DNA from: Peribacillus butanolivorans
GTDB taxonomy: Bacteria; Bacillota; Bacilli; Bacillales; DSM-1321
DNA length: 64,000 bases
NCBI RefSeq assembly: GCF_001273755.1
Contig: NZ_LGYA01000001.1
Span: forward strand, 3,365,177-3,429,176
Direction: 5' to 3'
Part shown: piece after piece, positions 36,593-45,799 of the stretch
Layout of the letters: every line of letters begins with the position of its first letter
How positions within the stretch are numbered: position 1 is the first letter of the stretch
The notes under the pieces: generated by a model
Told to the model about the DNA's origin: nothing
The model's input: only the letters and a program-made list of their open reading frames with translations
Databases searched by the model: none
Position numbers and translations under genes: made by a program

Positions 36593-39163
36593 TTATAGGC
36601 CGCATTTTAATTGTGCGCCACAATTCGTGCATGTATTACATCCGCCCATTTCCTGAACTTCACCTTTACGGCAAACAGGGCAGGTGTTACCTACTTCCGA
36701 CCCAATCGTAACATTCGTCGAACGCAGTTCATTTATCGTATCAACCAATACGACTTTTTTCTTTTCTTCCACATCTGTTAATTCATCCATTTCAAGTTGC
36801 TCATCCATTTGGTTTTCTTCCGCTTTAAGCGTAAGAACCTGACTGTCACGGCTTCCATCTACATACACCGTACCGCCTTTTGCTCCGCCTTTGTATAGAC
36901 GTTCATATACTTTTTCTACTTGTTCAACGGTATATCCTTTAGGAGCGTTAACCGTTTTACTAATCGAACTGTCAATCCAGCGTTGAATTATGCATTGAAC
37001 GTCAGCATGAGCTTCAGGAGCCAATTCCATTGCAGAAATGAACCATTCCGGAAGCTTTTCTGGATCCGCTTTTGGATGGCGATCCAAGTATTCCTGTACG
37101 ATGTCAGCCTTAACCTCAATGAATTTACCAAGACGACCGCTACGGAAATAGGTGAAAGAGAAATATGGTTCAAGACCAGTTGATACCCCAACCATCGTAC
37201 CTGTGCTGCCTGTAGGAGCAACTGTCAATAAATGAGAATTACGGATGCCATGTGCAGCAACACTTTCTCTGATATCTTCTGGCATTTTTTCCATAAATCC
37301 GGTTTGAGTGAAACGCGTTCTAAGCTCATTCGTTTCTTCATCAGTTGACCCGATTAGGAACGGGAAACTGCCCTTTTCTTTAGCAAGGTCTACTGAAGTC
37401 CTGTAAGCTGTAGTTGCAATCGTTTCAAACACCTTGTCTACCAGGATATTCCCTTCTTCAGATCCGTACTCCGTTTCACAATAGATTAACAAATCATGTA
37501 GACCCATAACACCAAGACCAACCCGTCTCTCGCCGAGTGCTTGTTTCTTGTTTTCATCTAAGAAGTAAGGGGTTGCGTCAATGACGTTATCCTGCATACG
37601 CACACCCACTTCTACGGTCTGCTTAAGTTTCTCAAAGTTAACTGTTTTGTTATCTTTATCAGCCATTTCTGCTAAATTGACAGCTGCTAGGTTACATACA
37701 GAGTATGGAGCCAGTGGCTGTTCACCACATGGGTTCGTTGCTACAACTTGTTGTCCGTATGCTTTTGCATTTGTCATCTCGTTAGCATTATCAATAAAGA
37801 AAATACCAGGCTCAGCAGAATAAGTAGCACAAATATTAATTAAGTTCCAAAGCTCTTTAGCTCGGATTTTACGGTAAACACGGACTTTGCGGCCCATTTT
37901 TTCCCACTCGCGTACATCACCGACATTGTGCCATTCTTCATTATAAATCGCCATTTCTTCAGCATTATAGCTTTCAACATCCGGGAAACGCAATTCATAT
38001 TCGCCATCTTGTTCGGCAGCTTCCATAAATTCCTTAGTCAAGCAAATCGAGATATTGGCGCCTGTTAGAAAATCGGCATTATGGACACTGTACGTTCCGC
38101 CTGTACGAACCTTTTCCTCGGCCTCTCTAATGATTTTCTCGCTAAATCCGCCTAAACCCGGAATCTCTTTATAGTTGATAATACCTTGGTACATAGCCGT
38201 TTCCTGTTCGGTATGCGGAGTGAATTTTAATTTATCTGTAGCGTACTTTTTGATGGTTTCATCTTTTGTGTTTTCCACTAAGTAGCGAAGAATCCGTGGA
38301 TTTTGCATTTTCGAAATAATGAACTCAGCAATGTCTGGATGCCAATCCGCAAGCATAATCATTTGTGCACCGCGTCTGCTTCCGCCCTGTTCAACAAGAT
38401 GGGTCAATTTCGCAATATCATCAAGCCATGAAACTGAACCGGAGGATTTTCCATTTACCCCTTTTGCCAATGTATTTCTTGGACGAAGTGTCGATCCGTT
38501 CGTACCTACACCGCCTCCGCGGCTCATGATTTCCATGACTTGCTTTCTATGTTCGGAAATTCCTTCGCGTGAATCCGGAACAAATGGCATTACATAGCAA
38601 TTAAAATAAGTAACATCCGTGTTAGAACCGGCTCCATATAATACACGTCCTGCTGGGACAAAATTAAGGTTCTTTAATTCTTCATAGAACTTATTGAACC
38701 ATTCCGTTCTTTTTTCTTCAGTCTTTTCCACTGAAGCCAATCCCGTTGCATTACGTTTTGCAATTTGTTCATAGTATATTTCAAGCGGCTTTTCAATGAT
38801 ATCAAGCGGTCGATTTACAATCCCCGTTTCCACTTCTTCCGGGTTATCTAATGCTCCGCGGAATTCATCATCCACTAATACCTTAGCTTTTTTCGTTTCC
38901 CAATCTATTTCAACGATGTAACCAAGACCCCGTGCAGGGAATTTCGGATCTTCCTTAATCGTCAATACTACAAAATCGCCAGTCGAGAGCGTAATTTTTT
39001 CAGTATCCTTAAAAGAATAGCGGTCAAGCATAACTAGACGGGACACGCCTTTATGCGTCATTTTCATATCAGCTGTTACAGGATGGACCTGGGGAAATAA
39101 AGAAATATCCTTATTCAACCTTTCTAGATCAACCTTTATAGCTTCTTTTATTACAACCGACAT
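36593..39163 (-). CDS. nrdJ: Class II (adenosylcobalamin-dependent) ribonucleoside-diphosphate reductase
   Basis: The 856-residue protein has the reductase barrel with FNCYVMP (first redox Cys), NPCGEQPLAPYSVCNL (radical-relay Cys and catalytic Glu) and PTGSTGTMVGVSTGLEP, and a C-terminal CPVCRKG..CNTCTNCG..CG Zn-ribbon/redox tail seen in monomeric NrdJ. It makes deoxynucleotides with a B12 radical and needs no oxygen. The motif order and length fit NrdJ rather than NrdE or NrdD. ATG at 39163 follows AAAGGAGAGGG. Two NrdR boxes lie upstream. B. subtilis has no nrdJ, so this gene marks a lineage difference. Confidence 0.95.
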   Translation of the reverse strand: MSVVIKEAIKVDLERLNKDISLFPQVHPVTADMKMTHKGVSRLVMLDRYSFKDTEKITLSTGDFVVLTIKEDPKFPARGLGYIVEIDWETKKAKVLVDDEFRGALDNPEEVETGIVNRPLDIIEKPLEIYYEQIAKRNATGLASVEKTEEKRTEWFNKFYEELKNLNFVPAGRVLYGAGSNTDVTYFNCYVMPFVPDSREGISEHRKQVMEIMSRGGGVGTNGSTLRPRNTLAKGVNGKSSGSVSWLDDIAKLTHLVEQGGSRRGAQMIMLADWHPDIAEFIISKMQNPRILRYLVENTKDETIKKYATDKLKFTPHTEQETAMYQGIINYKEIPGLGGFSEKIIREAEEKVRTGGTYSVHNADFLTGANISICLTKEFMEAAEQDGEYELRFPDVESYNAEEMAIYNEEWHNVGDVREWEKMGRKVRVYRKIRAKELWNLINICATYSAEPGIFFIDNANEMTNAKAYGQQVVATNPCGEQPLAPYSVCNLAAVNLAEMADKDNKTVNFEKLKQTVEVGVRMQDNVIDATPYFLDENKKQALGERRVGLGVMGLHDLLIYCETEYGSEEGNILVDKVFETIATTAYRTSVDLAKEKGSFPFLIGSTDEETNELRTRFTQTGFMEKMPEDIRESVAAHGIRNSHLLTVAPTGSTGTMVGVSTGLEPYFSFTYFRSGRLGKFIEVKADIVQEYLDRHPKADPEKLPEWFISAMELAPEAHADVQCIIQRWIDSSISKTVNAPKGYTVEQVEKVYERLYKGGAKGGTVYVDGSRDSQVLTLKAEENQMDEQLEMDELTDVEEKKKVVLVDTINELRSTNVTIGSEVGNTCPVCRKGEVQEMGGCNTCTNCGAQLKCGL

Positions 39164-39552
39164 AATTCCCTCTCCTTTATATGTTTCAAGATCCGTTCTT
39201 GCTGCAAAAATTTATATGTAGTCTTACATGTCCGTTTCGCTTAACAAGTTACCCTAAATTTATCATAGCGAAACTCAAAAATCAATATATAGTGTCGCAA
39301 TAAATATTTCGACTACTATATATTGTGTTTGTGTTGATTAACTTTTAATTTTGTCAAACGATAAATCAATTAATATAGTTAGTAAAAGGGAGGAAAATGT
39401 CGATTTATAATAATTTTTCATCAGATTTCAATTAATTTGAACCTTGCTTTTTCCCTGTCCTTGTTAGTGCTTATCGTTGCAAGGAAAAGCTTATTTGTTT
39501 GCAAAAATCTGAAAAAACATTTTTATTATCTGTTCTAATTATCCTGCTTCTT
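39164..39552. other. lipM-nrdJ intergenic region
   Basis: These 389 bp contain the NrdR box pair and, near 39442-39490, an imperfect GCTTTTTCC/GGAAAAGC stem that may end lipM transcripts. No gene is seen. Confidence 0.65.
39280..39328 (-). promoter_or_regulatory. Pair of NrdR boxes upstream of nrdJ
   Basis: AATCAATATATAGTGT (39280-39295) and CTACTATATATTGTGT (39313-39328) each match the NrdR consensus ACACWATATATWGTGT at 14 of 16 positions. Their centres are 33 bp apart, three helical turns, as in known NrdR-regulated promoters. NrdR represses reductase genes when dATP is high. Confidence 0.88.
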
Positions 39553-40389
39553 CTATCTCAAAAAATTCCATTCATCGCTTTCATATTTGCTTTCTGCAAT
39601 GGCTTTCACTTCCAGCAATTGCTGTTCAGTGAGGACGTATGGCTCTAATTCGATCGATAGTCCATCGGCAAAACCTTTTTCAAAAGCAACTTTTGCTTCA
39701 GGGATGGTAATCTTTCTTCCAGCAATATCATTAATGGCCACGGCTTTGTTTTTTAAGCTTTTTTGCATTCTCTCTTTAACCCTGTCATTTGAGAATTTAA
39801 AAACGCTAAAGAGCTTTTCATCATCAAGTTCAAGTAAAATGGACCCATGCTGAAGGATTACACCTTTTTGCCTTGTTTGTGCACTGCCAGCTACCTTCCG
39901 GCCTTCAACAACCAATTCATACCAGCTTGGCGCATCAAAGCAAACCGAAGATCTTGGTGTTTTTAATGCGGCTTTCTCCTGCTCGGTTCGAGGTACAGCA
40001 AAATAAGCATCCAATCCAAGATTCCTGAACCCCATTAATATTCCTTCAGAAATAACTCGATATGCCTCAGTAACAGTAGTAGGCATTCCCGGATAGGATT
40101 CTGGGACAATTACGCTATAAGTCAATTCATGTTCGTGCAGTACAGCACGTCCTCCTGTTGGTCTGCGAACAAAACCGAGGCCCTGCCTTTTAACTTCTTC
40201 TATATCAATTTCAGATTCTGCCTTTTGAAAATAACCAATCGACAATGTAGCTGGGTCCCAACCATAAAAGCGTATAATCGGTGGTATTTCCCCTTTACTC
40301 TGCCAGTTTAAAAGAGCTTCGTCCATCGCCATATTAAAAGCTGGTGAACAATATCCAGAATCTATAAATCCCCATTTTTCTTTTGTCAT
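39553..40389 (-). CDS. lipM: Octanoyl-[GcvH]:protein N-octanoyltransferase LipM
   Basis: The 278-residue BPL/LPL-fold enzyme transfers octanoyl from acyl carrier protein to GcvH, the first step of lipoate assembly in Bacillus. The motifs [18 protein letters not shown] and [12 protein letters not shown] with the catalytic Cys150, followed by GRKVAGSAQ, separate LipM from LipB. ATG at 40389 has a GGGGT-type site. Its substrate GcvH serves the glycine-cleavage genes located just downstream on the map. Confidence 0.95.
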   Translation of the reverse strand: MTKEKWGFIDSGYCSPAFNMAMDEALLNWQSKGEIPPIIRFYGWDPATLSIGYFQKAESEIDIEEVKRQGLGFVRRPTGGRAVLHEHELTYSVIVPESYPGMPTTVTEAYRVISEGILMGFRNLGLDAYFAVPRTEQEKAALKTPRSSVCFDAPSWYELVVEGRKVAGSAQTRQKGVILQHGSILLELDDEKLFSVFKFSNDRVKERMQKSLKNKAVAINDIAGRKITIPEAKVAFEKGFADGLSIELEPYVLTEQQLLEVKAIAESKYESDEWNFLR

Positions 40390-40534
40390 CCTTACCCCTC
40401 ATTTCATGTAGACTGTTTAAAAGTAAGTCAGTAATTCCGTCATAAAAAAACTCACATTTAGTAGTTTAACAGACTTTAACACTCTAAAAAAGAAAGTACC
40501 ATTAAGTCGATAAAGAATTTTACGAAAATATTTT

Positions 40535-40563
40535 TTGATTATTAGTTAAAGCAATTATATAAT
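40535..40563 (+). promoter_or_regulatory. Sigma-A promoter of yqhL
   Basis: TTGATT (40535-40540), 17-bp spacer, perfect TATAAT (40558-40563), 43 bp before the TTG start. Confidence 0.7.
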
Positions 40564-40605
40564 AAAGATTGTCTGTATTCGTTAGGTAGAAGGGAGTTTT
40601 TATGT

Positions 40606-40989
40606 TTGGAATTATTATATACACTGCTCATCATCATAGGAGTGGTTATTGCGTATTCACTTTTTAATTGGTACCGCCAGCGTAAAATCGTTAAAACGTT
40701 AACACAGGATGAATTTATTGCTAACTACAGAAAAGTACAACTAATCGATGTGCGGGAACCAAATGAATTTGATAATGGTCATATCTTAGGCGCAAGAAAC
40801 ATCCCTATGACTCAAATGAAAACACGCCTGGTCGAAATTAGGCCGGACAAGCCTGTATACTTGTACGCTCAAAGCGAAATCATCAGCGGAAGAGCTGCAG
40901 CCATGCTATACAAAAAAGGCTACAAAGAACTGTTTCACCTAAAAGGCGGTTTCAAAATGTGGACCGGTAAAATTAAAGCAAAGAAATAA
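40606..40989 (+). CDS. yqhL: Membrane-anchored rhodanese-fold protein YqhL without catalytic Cys
   Basis: The 127-residue protein has one N-terminal transmembrane helix (3-21) and a rhodanese domain (about 35-122) with VQLIDVREPNEFDNGHILGARNIP and HLKGGFKMWTGKIKAKK. The active-site loop reads VYLYAQSEIISGRAA: the catalytic Cys of the usual YLYCQ..SGRAA loop is Ala88 (codon GCT, at least two base changes from a Cys codon). TTG at 40606 is nine bases after GGGAG; an ATG at 40602 is out of frame. It is probably a non-enzymatic sulfur-carrier-fold or binding protein; that is inference. Confidence 0.88.
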   Translation: MELLYTLLIIIGVVIAYSLFNWYRQRKIVKTLTQDEFIANYRKVQLIDVREPNEFDNGHILGARNIPMTQMKTRLVEIRPDKPVYLYAQSEIISGRAAAMLYKKGYKELFHLKGGFKMWTGKIKAKK

Positions 40990-41016
40990 GAACCCATCTC
41001 CGCATGGGCTCTTTTT
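40989..41016 (+). terminator. Terminator of yqhL
   Basis: AG--CCCAT/ATGGG--CT stem with a six-base loop and TTTTT. Confidence 0.75.
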
Positions 41017-41121
41017 AATTAAAAAGCTATCATACTAAAAATTGAAATGAAATGCCGTCTTATAGCTTATTATGTCTTATGGTATATTCATTTCCAGCCG
41101 GTCATTCTCTATACATATAAA

Positions 41122-41160
41122 AAATAAAAATCCCCGCCCAGATGGCAGGGATTTTTATTT
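41122..41160 (-). terminator. Terminator of the gcv operon
   Basis: AAATAAAAATCCC/GGGATTTTTATTT perfect 13-bp stem with an inner GCC/GGC pair set; A/T-rich arms give T tails in the minus direction. Six bases after it lies the gcvPB stop. Confidence 0.85.
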
Positions 41161-41166
41161 AGGCTA

Positions 41167-42624
41167 TTAAGCCTGATAACGGAGGACTGGTTTTCTTGCA
41201 GCAAGCGTTTCATCCAGCCTTTTAATAACTGTTGTATGTGGCGCTTCCTGTACGATCTCCGGAGTTTCTTCCGCTTCCTTAGCTATCTGAATCATCGCAT
41301 CAATGAACGCGTCGAGAGTTTCCTTTGACTCCGTTTCAGTCGGTTCTATCATCATTCCTTCTTCCACGTTCAACGGGAAGTAAATAGTAGGTGGATGATA
41401 GCCGAAGTCTAGTAATCTTTTGGCAATATCGAGTGTTCGGACGCCCAACTTCTTTTGCCGGCGGCCACTAAGCACAAATTCATGCTTACAATGGCGATTA
41501 TATGGTAAATCAAAATATGGTTCCAACCTACGCATCATATAATTCGCATTGATGACCGCATTCTCCGTGACAGCCTTAAGACCATCAGGACCCATAGAAC
41601 GAATGTACGTATAAGCCCTCACATTTATTCCGAAGTTTCCGTAATAAGGTTTAACTCTTCCTATGGATTGCGGGCGATCATAATCCAGCATAAATTGCTC
41701 ATCTCGTTTGACCACGAGTGGTTTAGGCAAGTAAGGAATCAAATCCGATTTTACTCCGACAGGACCAGAACCCGGGCCACCACCACCATGTGGACCTGTA
41801 AATGTTTTATGGAGATTTAAATGGACCACATCAAAGCCCATATCACCTGGGCGGGCTTTAGATAGGACTGCATTAAGATTGGCCCCATCATAATAAAGCT
41901 TCCCACCAGCATCGTGGACAAGTGTTGCCATTTCCAAAATATTCTCTTCAAACAATCCTAATGTATTGGGATTCGTCAGCATTAAAGCCGCTGTATCCGA
42001 ACCTACCACGCGCTTTAAATCTTCAAGGTCAACTAAGCCATTTTCATCTGATTTTACCGTAATCGTTTCGAGCCCCGCAACAGTGGCGGAAGCTGGATTC
42101 GTACCGTGTGCCGAATCAGGAACTATCACTTTCGTCCGTGCTGTATCGCCGTTCGCTTCATGGAAGGCACGAATCATCATTAATCCTGTCCATTCACCAT
42201 GTGCACCTGCTGCTGGCTGTAAGGTCACTTGATCCATCCCTGTGATTTCTGTTAAATGTTCTTGCAAGTCAAATAATAGTTCCAAGGCTCCCTGTACAGT
42301 CGCTGGATCTTGATATGGATGAATATGGGCGAAACCGTTAAAACGCGCCACATTTTCATTTATCTTCGGGTTATACTTCATCGTACAAGAACCGAGTGGA
42401 TAAAAGCCCGAATCCACCCCGTGATTCCGTTTGGAAAGAGCTGTATAATGACGCATGATATCTAATTCCGATACTTCTGGAAGCTCAGCCTCTTCTTGAC
42501 GGATGTATTCGGCAGGAAAAATCTCTTCAAGTGAAATTTCTTCAACATCCATTTCCGGTAGACTGTACCCGATTCGACCGGACGTACTGATTTCAAAAAT
42601 GAGTGATTGATCTTGATTATTCAT
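41167..42624 (-). CDS. gcvPB: Glycine dehydrogenase (decarboxylating) subunit 2, P-protein
   Basis: The 485-residue PLP subunit carries [20 protein letters not shown] with the Schiff-base Lys near residue 270. With GcvPA it decarboxylates glycine and passes the aminomethyl group to lipoyl-GcvH. ATG at 42624 follows TTGGGGGATC; an extension to 42657 lies inside gcvPA and has no better site. It overlaps gcvPA by eight bases. Confidence 0.97.
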   Translation of the reverse strand: MNNQDQSLIFEISTSGRIGYSLPEMDVEEISLEEIFPAEYIRQEEAELPEVSELDIMRHYTALSKRNHGVDSGFYPLGSCTMKYNPKINENVARFNGFAHIHPYQDPATVQGALELLFDLQEHLTEITGMDQVTLQPAAGAHGEWTGLMMIRAFHEANGDTARTKVIVPDSAHGTNPASATVAGLETITVKSDENGLVDLEDLKRVVGSDTAALMLTNPNTLGLFEENILEMATLVHDAGGKLYYDGANLNAVLSKARPGDMGFDVVHLNLHKTFTGPHGGGGPGSGPVGVKSDLIPYLPKPLVVKRDEQFMLDYDRPQSIGRVKPYYGNFGINVRAYTYIRSMGPDGLKAVTENAVINANYMMRRLEPYFDLPYNRHCKHEFVLSGRRQKKLGVRTLDIAKRLLDFGYHPPTIYFPLNVEEGMMIEPTETESKETLDAFIDAMIQIAKEAEETPEIVQEAPHTTVIKRLDETLAARKPVLRYQA

Positions 42625-43963
42625 GTTGATCCCCCAATTCCTGCGCAAGTGCATCAATTTCTTCTTTTGTTCTAAGTTCTGTTACAGCCACAAGCATATG
42701 GTCTTTTAGCTGTGGATAAACAGTCCCTAAGTCGAAGCCGCCGATAATTTCTTTTTCAAAAAGACTTTGATTAATTTCTTGGTAAGATGCCGGCAGTTTA
42801 ATGACAAATTCATTAAACGATGGTCCCTCAAACACCACTTCTATTCCTTTTTCCTTTATAGCTTTTTTCGCATAATAGGCTTTTTGAATATTATTCACTG
42901 CCATTTCTTTGACACCCTTTTTCCCAAGTGCGGTCATCGCAACAGAAGCTGCCAAAGCATTTAACGCCTGATTGGAACAAATATTGGATGTGGCCTTGTC
43001 ACGACGAATGTGTTGCTCACGAGCTTGAAGCGTCAGCACAAATCCCCGTTTACCATTTTCATCCACTGTTTGCCCGACGAGACGACCTGGCACTTTTCGA
43101 ACAAGTTTGTTCGTGACCGCAAAGTATCCGCAATGCGGTCCGCCAAAAGCTGCTGGAATACCGAATGGCTGAGCATCGCCTGTTACGATATCCGCACCAA
43201 GGGCACCTGGAGGGGTCAATGCACCTAGTGCAAGCGGGTTACTTGAAACGATAAACATGGATTTCACACCATGAATGATTTCTTCCATTTCTTTCAACGG
43301 TTCAATACGTCCAAAGAAGTTTGGATATTGCACAATGACTCCCGCAATATCGTCTTTCGCCAATTCCTTTAAGGCAGCTAGATCTGTCACACCATCTTTA
43401 AATGGAATTTCAATGACTTCCACTCGCTGACCTTTCGCATACGTCTTAACGACTTCCCTTGATTCAGGATGTACTGCCGCTGAAATTAGAATTTTCTTAC
43501 GTCGTGTATGACCGGATGCAAGCATCGCTGCTTCCGCTAATGCCGTCCCTCCGTCATACATGGAGGAATTGGCTACATCCATTCCTGTCATTTCACAAAT
43601 CATCGTTTGATATTCAAAAATGGCCTGAAGCTCCCCCTGTGAAATTTCTGGCTGATAAGGGGTGTAGGCTGTATAAAACTCCGAGCGGGAAAGAACATGA
43701 TCGACGATGACCGGTGAATAATGGTCATACACGCCCGCACCAAGAAAGGAGGCATAGTTTTTAAGATCAGCATTCTTGGAAGCAAGTTTTGATAATTCTT
43801 TCATTAAGGCTGGCTCTGATTTAGCTGGTTTAATGTCATATTCGCCTTGAAAGCGGACACTTTCAGGAATATCGTTGAAAAGGTTCTCAACAGAAGGGAC
43901 CCCTATTACCTCCAGCATTTGTTGTTTATCCTGCTCTGTCATGGGTAAGTAACGATGTTTCAT
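42617..43963 (-). CDS. gcvPA: Glycine dehydrogenase (decarboxylating) subunit 1, P-protein
   Basis: The 448-residue subunit starts [17 protein letters not shown] and has the PLP-fold P-protein motifs [20 protein letters not shown] (in part) and [17 protein letters not shown] at 43963 matches the family start; ATG at 43975, closer to the AGAGG site, is a possible alternative. Six to eighteen bases after gcvT, so the three gcv genes form one operon under the glycine riboswitch. Confidence 0.96.
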   Translation of the reverse strand: MKHRYLPMTEQDKQQMLEVIGVPSVENLFNDIPESVRFQGEYDIKPAKSEPALMKELSKLASKNADLKNYASFLGAGVYDHYSPVIVDHVLSRSEFYTAYTPYQPEISQGELQAIFEYQTMICEMTGMDVANSSMYDGGTALAEAAMLASGHTRRKKILISAAVHPESREVVKTYAKGQRVEVIEIPFKDGVTDLAALKELAKDDIAGVIVQYPNFFGRIEPLKEMEEIIHGVKSMFIVSSNPLALGALTPPGALGADIVTGDAQPFGIPAAFGGPHCGYFAVTNKLVRKVPGRLVGQTVDENGKRGFVLTLQAREQHIRRDKATSNICSNQALNALAASVAMTALGKKGVKEMAVNNIQKAYYAKKAIKEKGIEVVFEGPSFNEFVIKLPASYQEINQSLFEKEIIGGFDLGTVYPQLKDHMLVAVTELRTKEEIDALAQELGDQHE

Positions 43964-43981
43964 CTTAATGACCATTCCTCT

Positions 43982-45088
43982 CTATTTACGTGGTTTTTTA
44001 TAAAAAGGTGTTTGTATAATAACAGCTTTCAATCGTTTTGAACGAATTTCCACTTCGACTTCAGAATCCATCACCGAATAATCTTTATCGATAAGTACCA
44101 ATCCTACATTTTTCTTCAATGTTGGTGATTGAGTGCCAGTCGTAACTTCACCAATGACTTTATCCCCACTGTATACCTTATAGCCATGACGAGGAATGCC
44201 GCGGTCAATCATTTCAATTCCGACAAGCTTACGTTGTGCCCCTTTTTCCTTTTGTTCAGTAAGAACGGCTTTCCCGAAAAAGTCGGCTTCCTTATCCACT
44301 TTAACCGCAAAACCAATCCCGGCTTCAATTGGGGTAATATCTGGTGAAAGCTCCTGTCCATAAAGCGGAAGTTTAGCTTCAAAGCGGAGTGTGTCACGTG
44401 CCCCTAAACCTATCGGCAGTATCCCTTCTTCTTTTCCTGCATCTAGAATAGCTCTCCAAAGGGCCGGGCCATTTTCACTGTGGCTATATATTTCAAAACC
44501 ATCTTCACCCGTATATCCTGTACGTGAAACCATCGTGGAAAGCCCATTTATCAGGACATTTTCCTTGAATTTAAAAAAGCCAATTTCACTCAAAAGTGTA
44601 TCATTAGATATTTTTTGTAATATTTTCTCTGCCAAAGGTCCCTGCAGTGCCAACTGTGTATAATCGCTTGATACATCCGAAAGTTGGACATCCTCTGAAC
44701 AATTAGCTTGTAGCCAGTTAAAATCTTTTTCTGTATTGGCGGCATTGACCACGAGCAGATAGTCGTCTTCTGCCTTTTTATAAATGATAAGATCGTCAAC
44801 AGTACCGCCGTTTTCATAACACATAGCCGTATAAATTGCTCCGCCCTGTTTTAGCTTTGATACATCATTGGTCATCATTTTTTGTAAAAAGGAAAGACTC
44901 CCTGGGCCCTTCACATCAACCTCACCCATATGGGAAACATCAAATAAGCCAGCTTTTGTACGAACTGCTTCATGTTCGTCCTTGATACCCGAAAATTGGA
45001 CAGGAAGTTCCCAGCCGCCAAAATCGATCGTTTTTCCTCCGTATTCACGATAAACCTCAAATAGTGGCGTTCTTTTTAAATTGGTCAA
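43982..45088 (-). CDS. gcvT: Aminomethyltransferase, T-protein of glycine cleavage
   Basis: The 368-residue protein transfers the methylene group from aminomethyl-lipoyl-GcvH to tetrahydrofolate, releasing ammonia. It has [16 protein letters not shown] near 20, [14 protein letters not shown] near 50 and [13 protein letters not shown] near 185, all folate-site signatures. ATG at 45088 follows AAGGGGGG. It is the first gene after the riboswitch. Methylene-THF made here is used by FolD. Confidence 0.97.
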   Translation of the reverse strand: MTNLKRTPLFEVYREYGGKTIDFGGWELPVQFSGIKDEHEAVRTKAGLFDVSHMGEVDVKGPGSLSFLQKMMTNDVSKLKQGGAIYTAMCYENGGTVDDLIIYKKAEDDYLLVVNAANTEKDFNWLQANCSEDVQLSDVSSDYTQLALQGPLAEKILQKISNDTLLSEIGFFKFKENVLINGLSTMVSRTGYTGEDGFEIYSHSENGPALWRAILDAGKEEGILPIGLGARDTLRFEAKLPLYGQELSPDITPIEAGIGFAVKVDKEADFFGKAVLTEQKEKGAQRKLVGIEMIDRGIPRHGYKVYSGDKVIGEVTTGTQSPTLKKNVGLVLIDKDYSVMDSEVEVEIRSKRLKAVIIQTPFYKKPRK

Positions 45089-45208
45089 AAAATGACCCCC
45101 CTTAGATTTTTTAGATTTACTTTGCTCACTTTTCTAAAAGCTTCTTTCCATTCTGTCAGATCATCTTATACTTCTCATCCTGATTCATAATGTGGAAAAA
45201 AGGGCACA

Positions 45209-45252
45209 AAAAAGGACAGAGAAAGCCCTAAAGAGCTTTTTCTCTGTCCTGA
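45209..45252 (-). terminator. Riboswitch-controlled terminator before gcvT
   Basis: AGGACAGAGAAA pairs with TTTCTCTGTCCT through a GC-rich central part, followed on the minus strand by six T. It sits directly after the second glycine aptamer and is the expression platform. Confidence 0.9.
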
Positions 45253-45425
45253 AACCTGAAAGTTTACCTATATAATAGGCTTTCCCCTTTGGTGGCCGTT
45301 CTGCAACGAGCGGCGCTCTCCAGAGTTGCGTCCAATAAGAGTTCTTTTGCCTGAGAGATTCACTGCTAAGTTTGCTCCTTCGGCGCTACATTCGTAGTCT
45401 CTCCCCTTATCTTCACCCGCATATA
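45251..45425 (-). ncRNA. Tandem glycine riboswitch (gcvT leader)
   Basis: On the minus strand the leader reads GGGGAGAGAC (aptamer I, near 45410), GCGCCGAAGGAGCAAAC, AATCTCTCAGGCAAAAGAAC, then CAACTCTGGAGAGCG (aptamer II), CACCAAAGGGGAAAG and AAACTTTCAGG. These are the conserved blocks of both glycine aptamers in the same order as the B. subtilis gcvT leader. Glycine binding would prevent the terminator and allow gcvT-gcvPA-gcvPB transcription. Confidence 0.95.
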
Positions 45426-45799
45426 AATGTGTCTCCACCAATTAGGAAAGTAATTAATCCTACTGATAGTTAGTAAAACCTCTGTGCATTTACAATATGC
45501 TTTTTCTACCAACTCTCCTTAAAACTTCAGAACTTAATGAATGATCTCTAGTCTGTTAATCTGGGATAAAGTAAGAGGCGGTTGCCCATACTATGAAAAA
45601 CATGAACTACATTCATAAAAATGTACGCTTCTCTTAAGCGTTTGGGAAATTGGAATTTTCTAAATATACTTACATCCTACCTTAAGAAACTTTTCTCTGC
45701 AATATTTTTTACTGAGAAATATTTTTCTTACTTCACATATAAAATGTTCGGGTTTCAACCTTAAATAAGAAAATTATGATTTTAGAAGGAGTAGTTTCA
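45426..45799. other. Divergent gcvT-yqhH intergenic region
   Basis: About 370 bp of AT-rich sequence with no gene. It should hold the promoters of the gcv operon and yqhH, but I see only weak candidates (for example TTGTAA..TAACTA near 45465-45500 on the minus strand). Confidence 0.6.
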
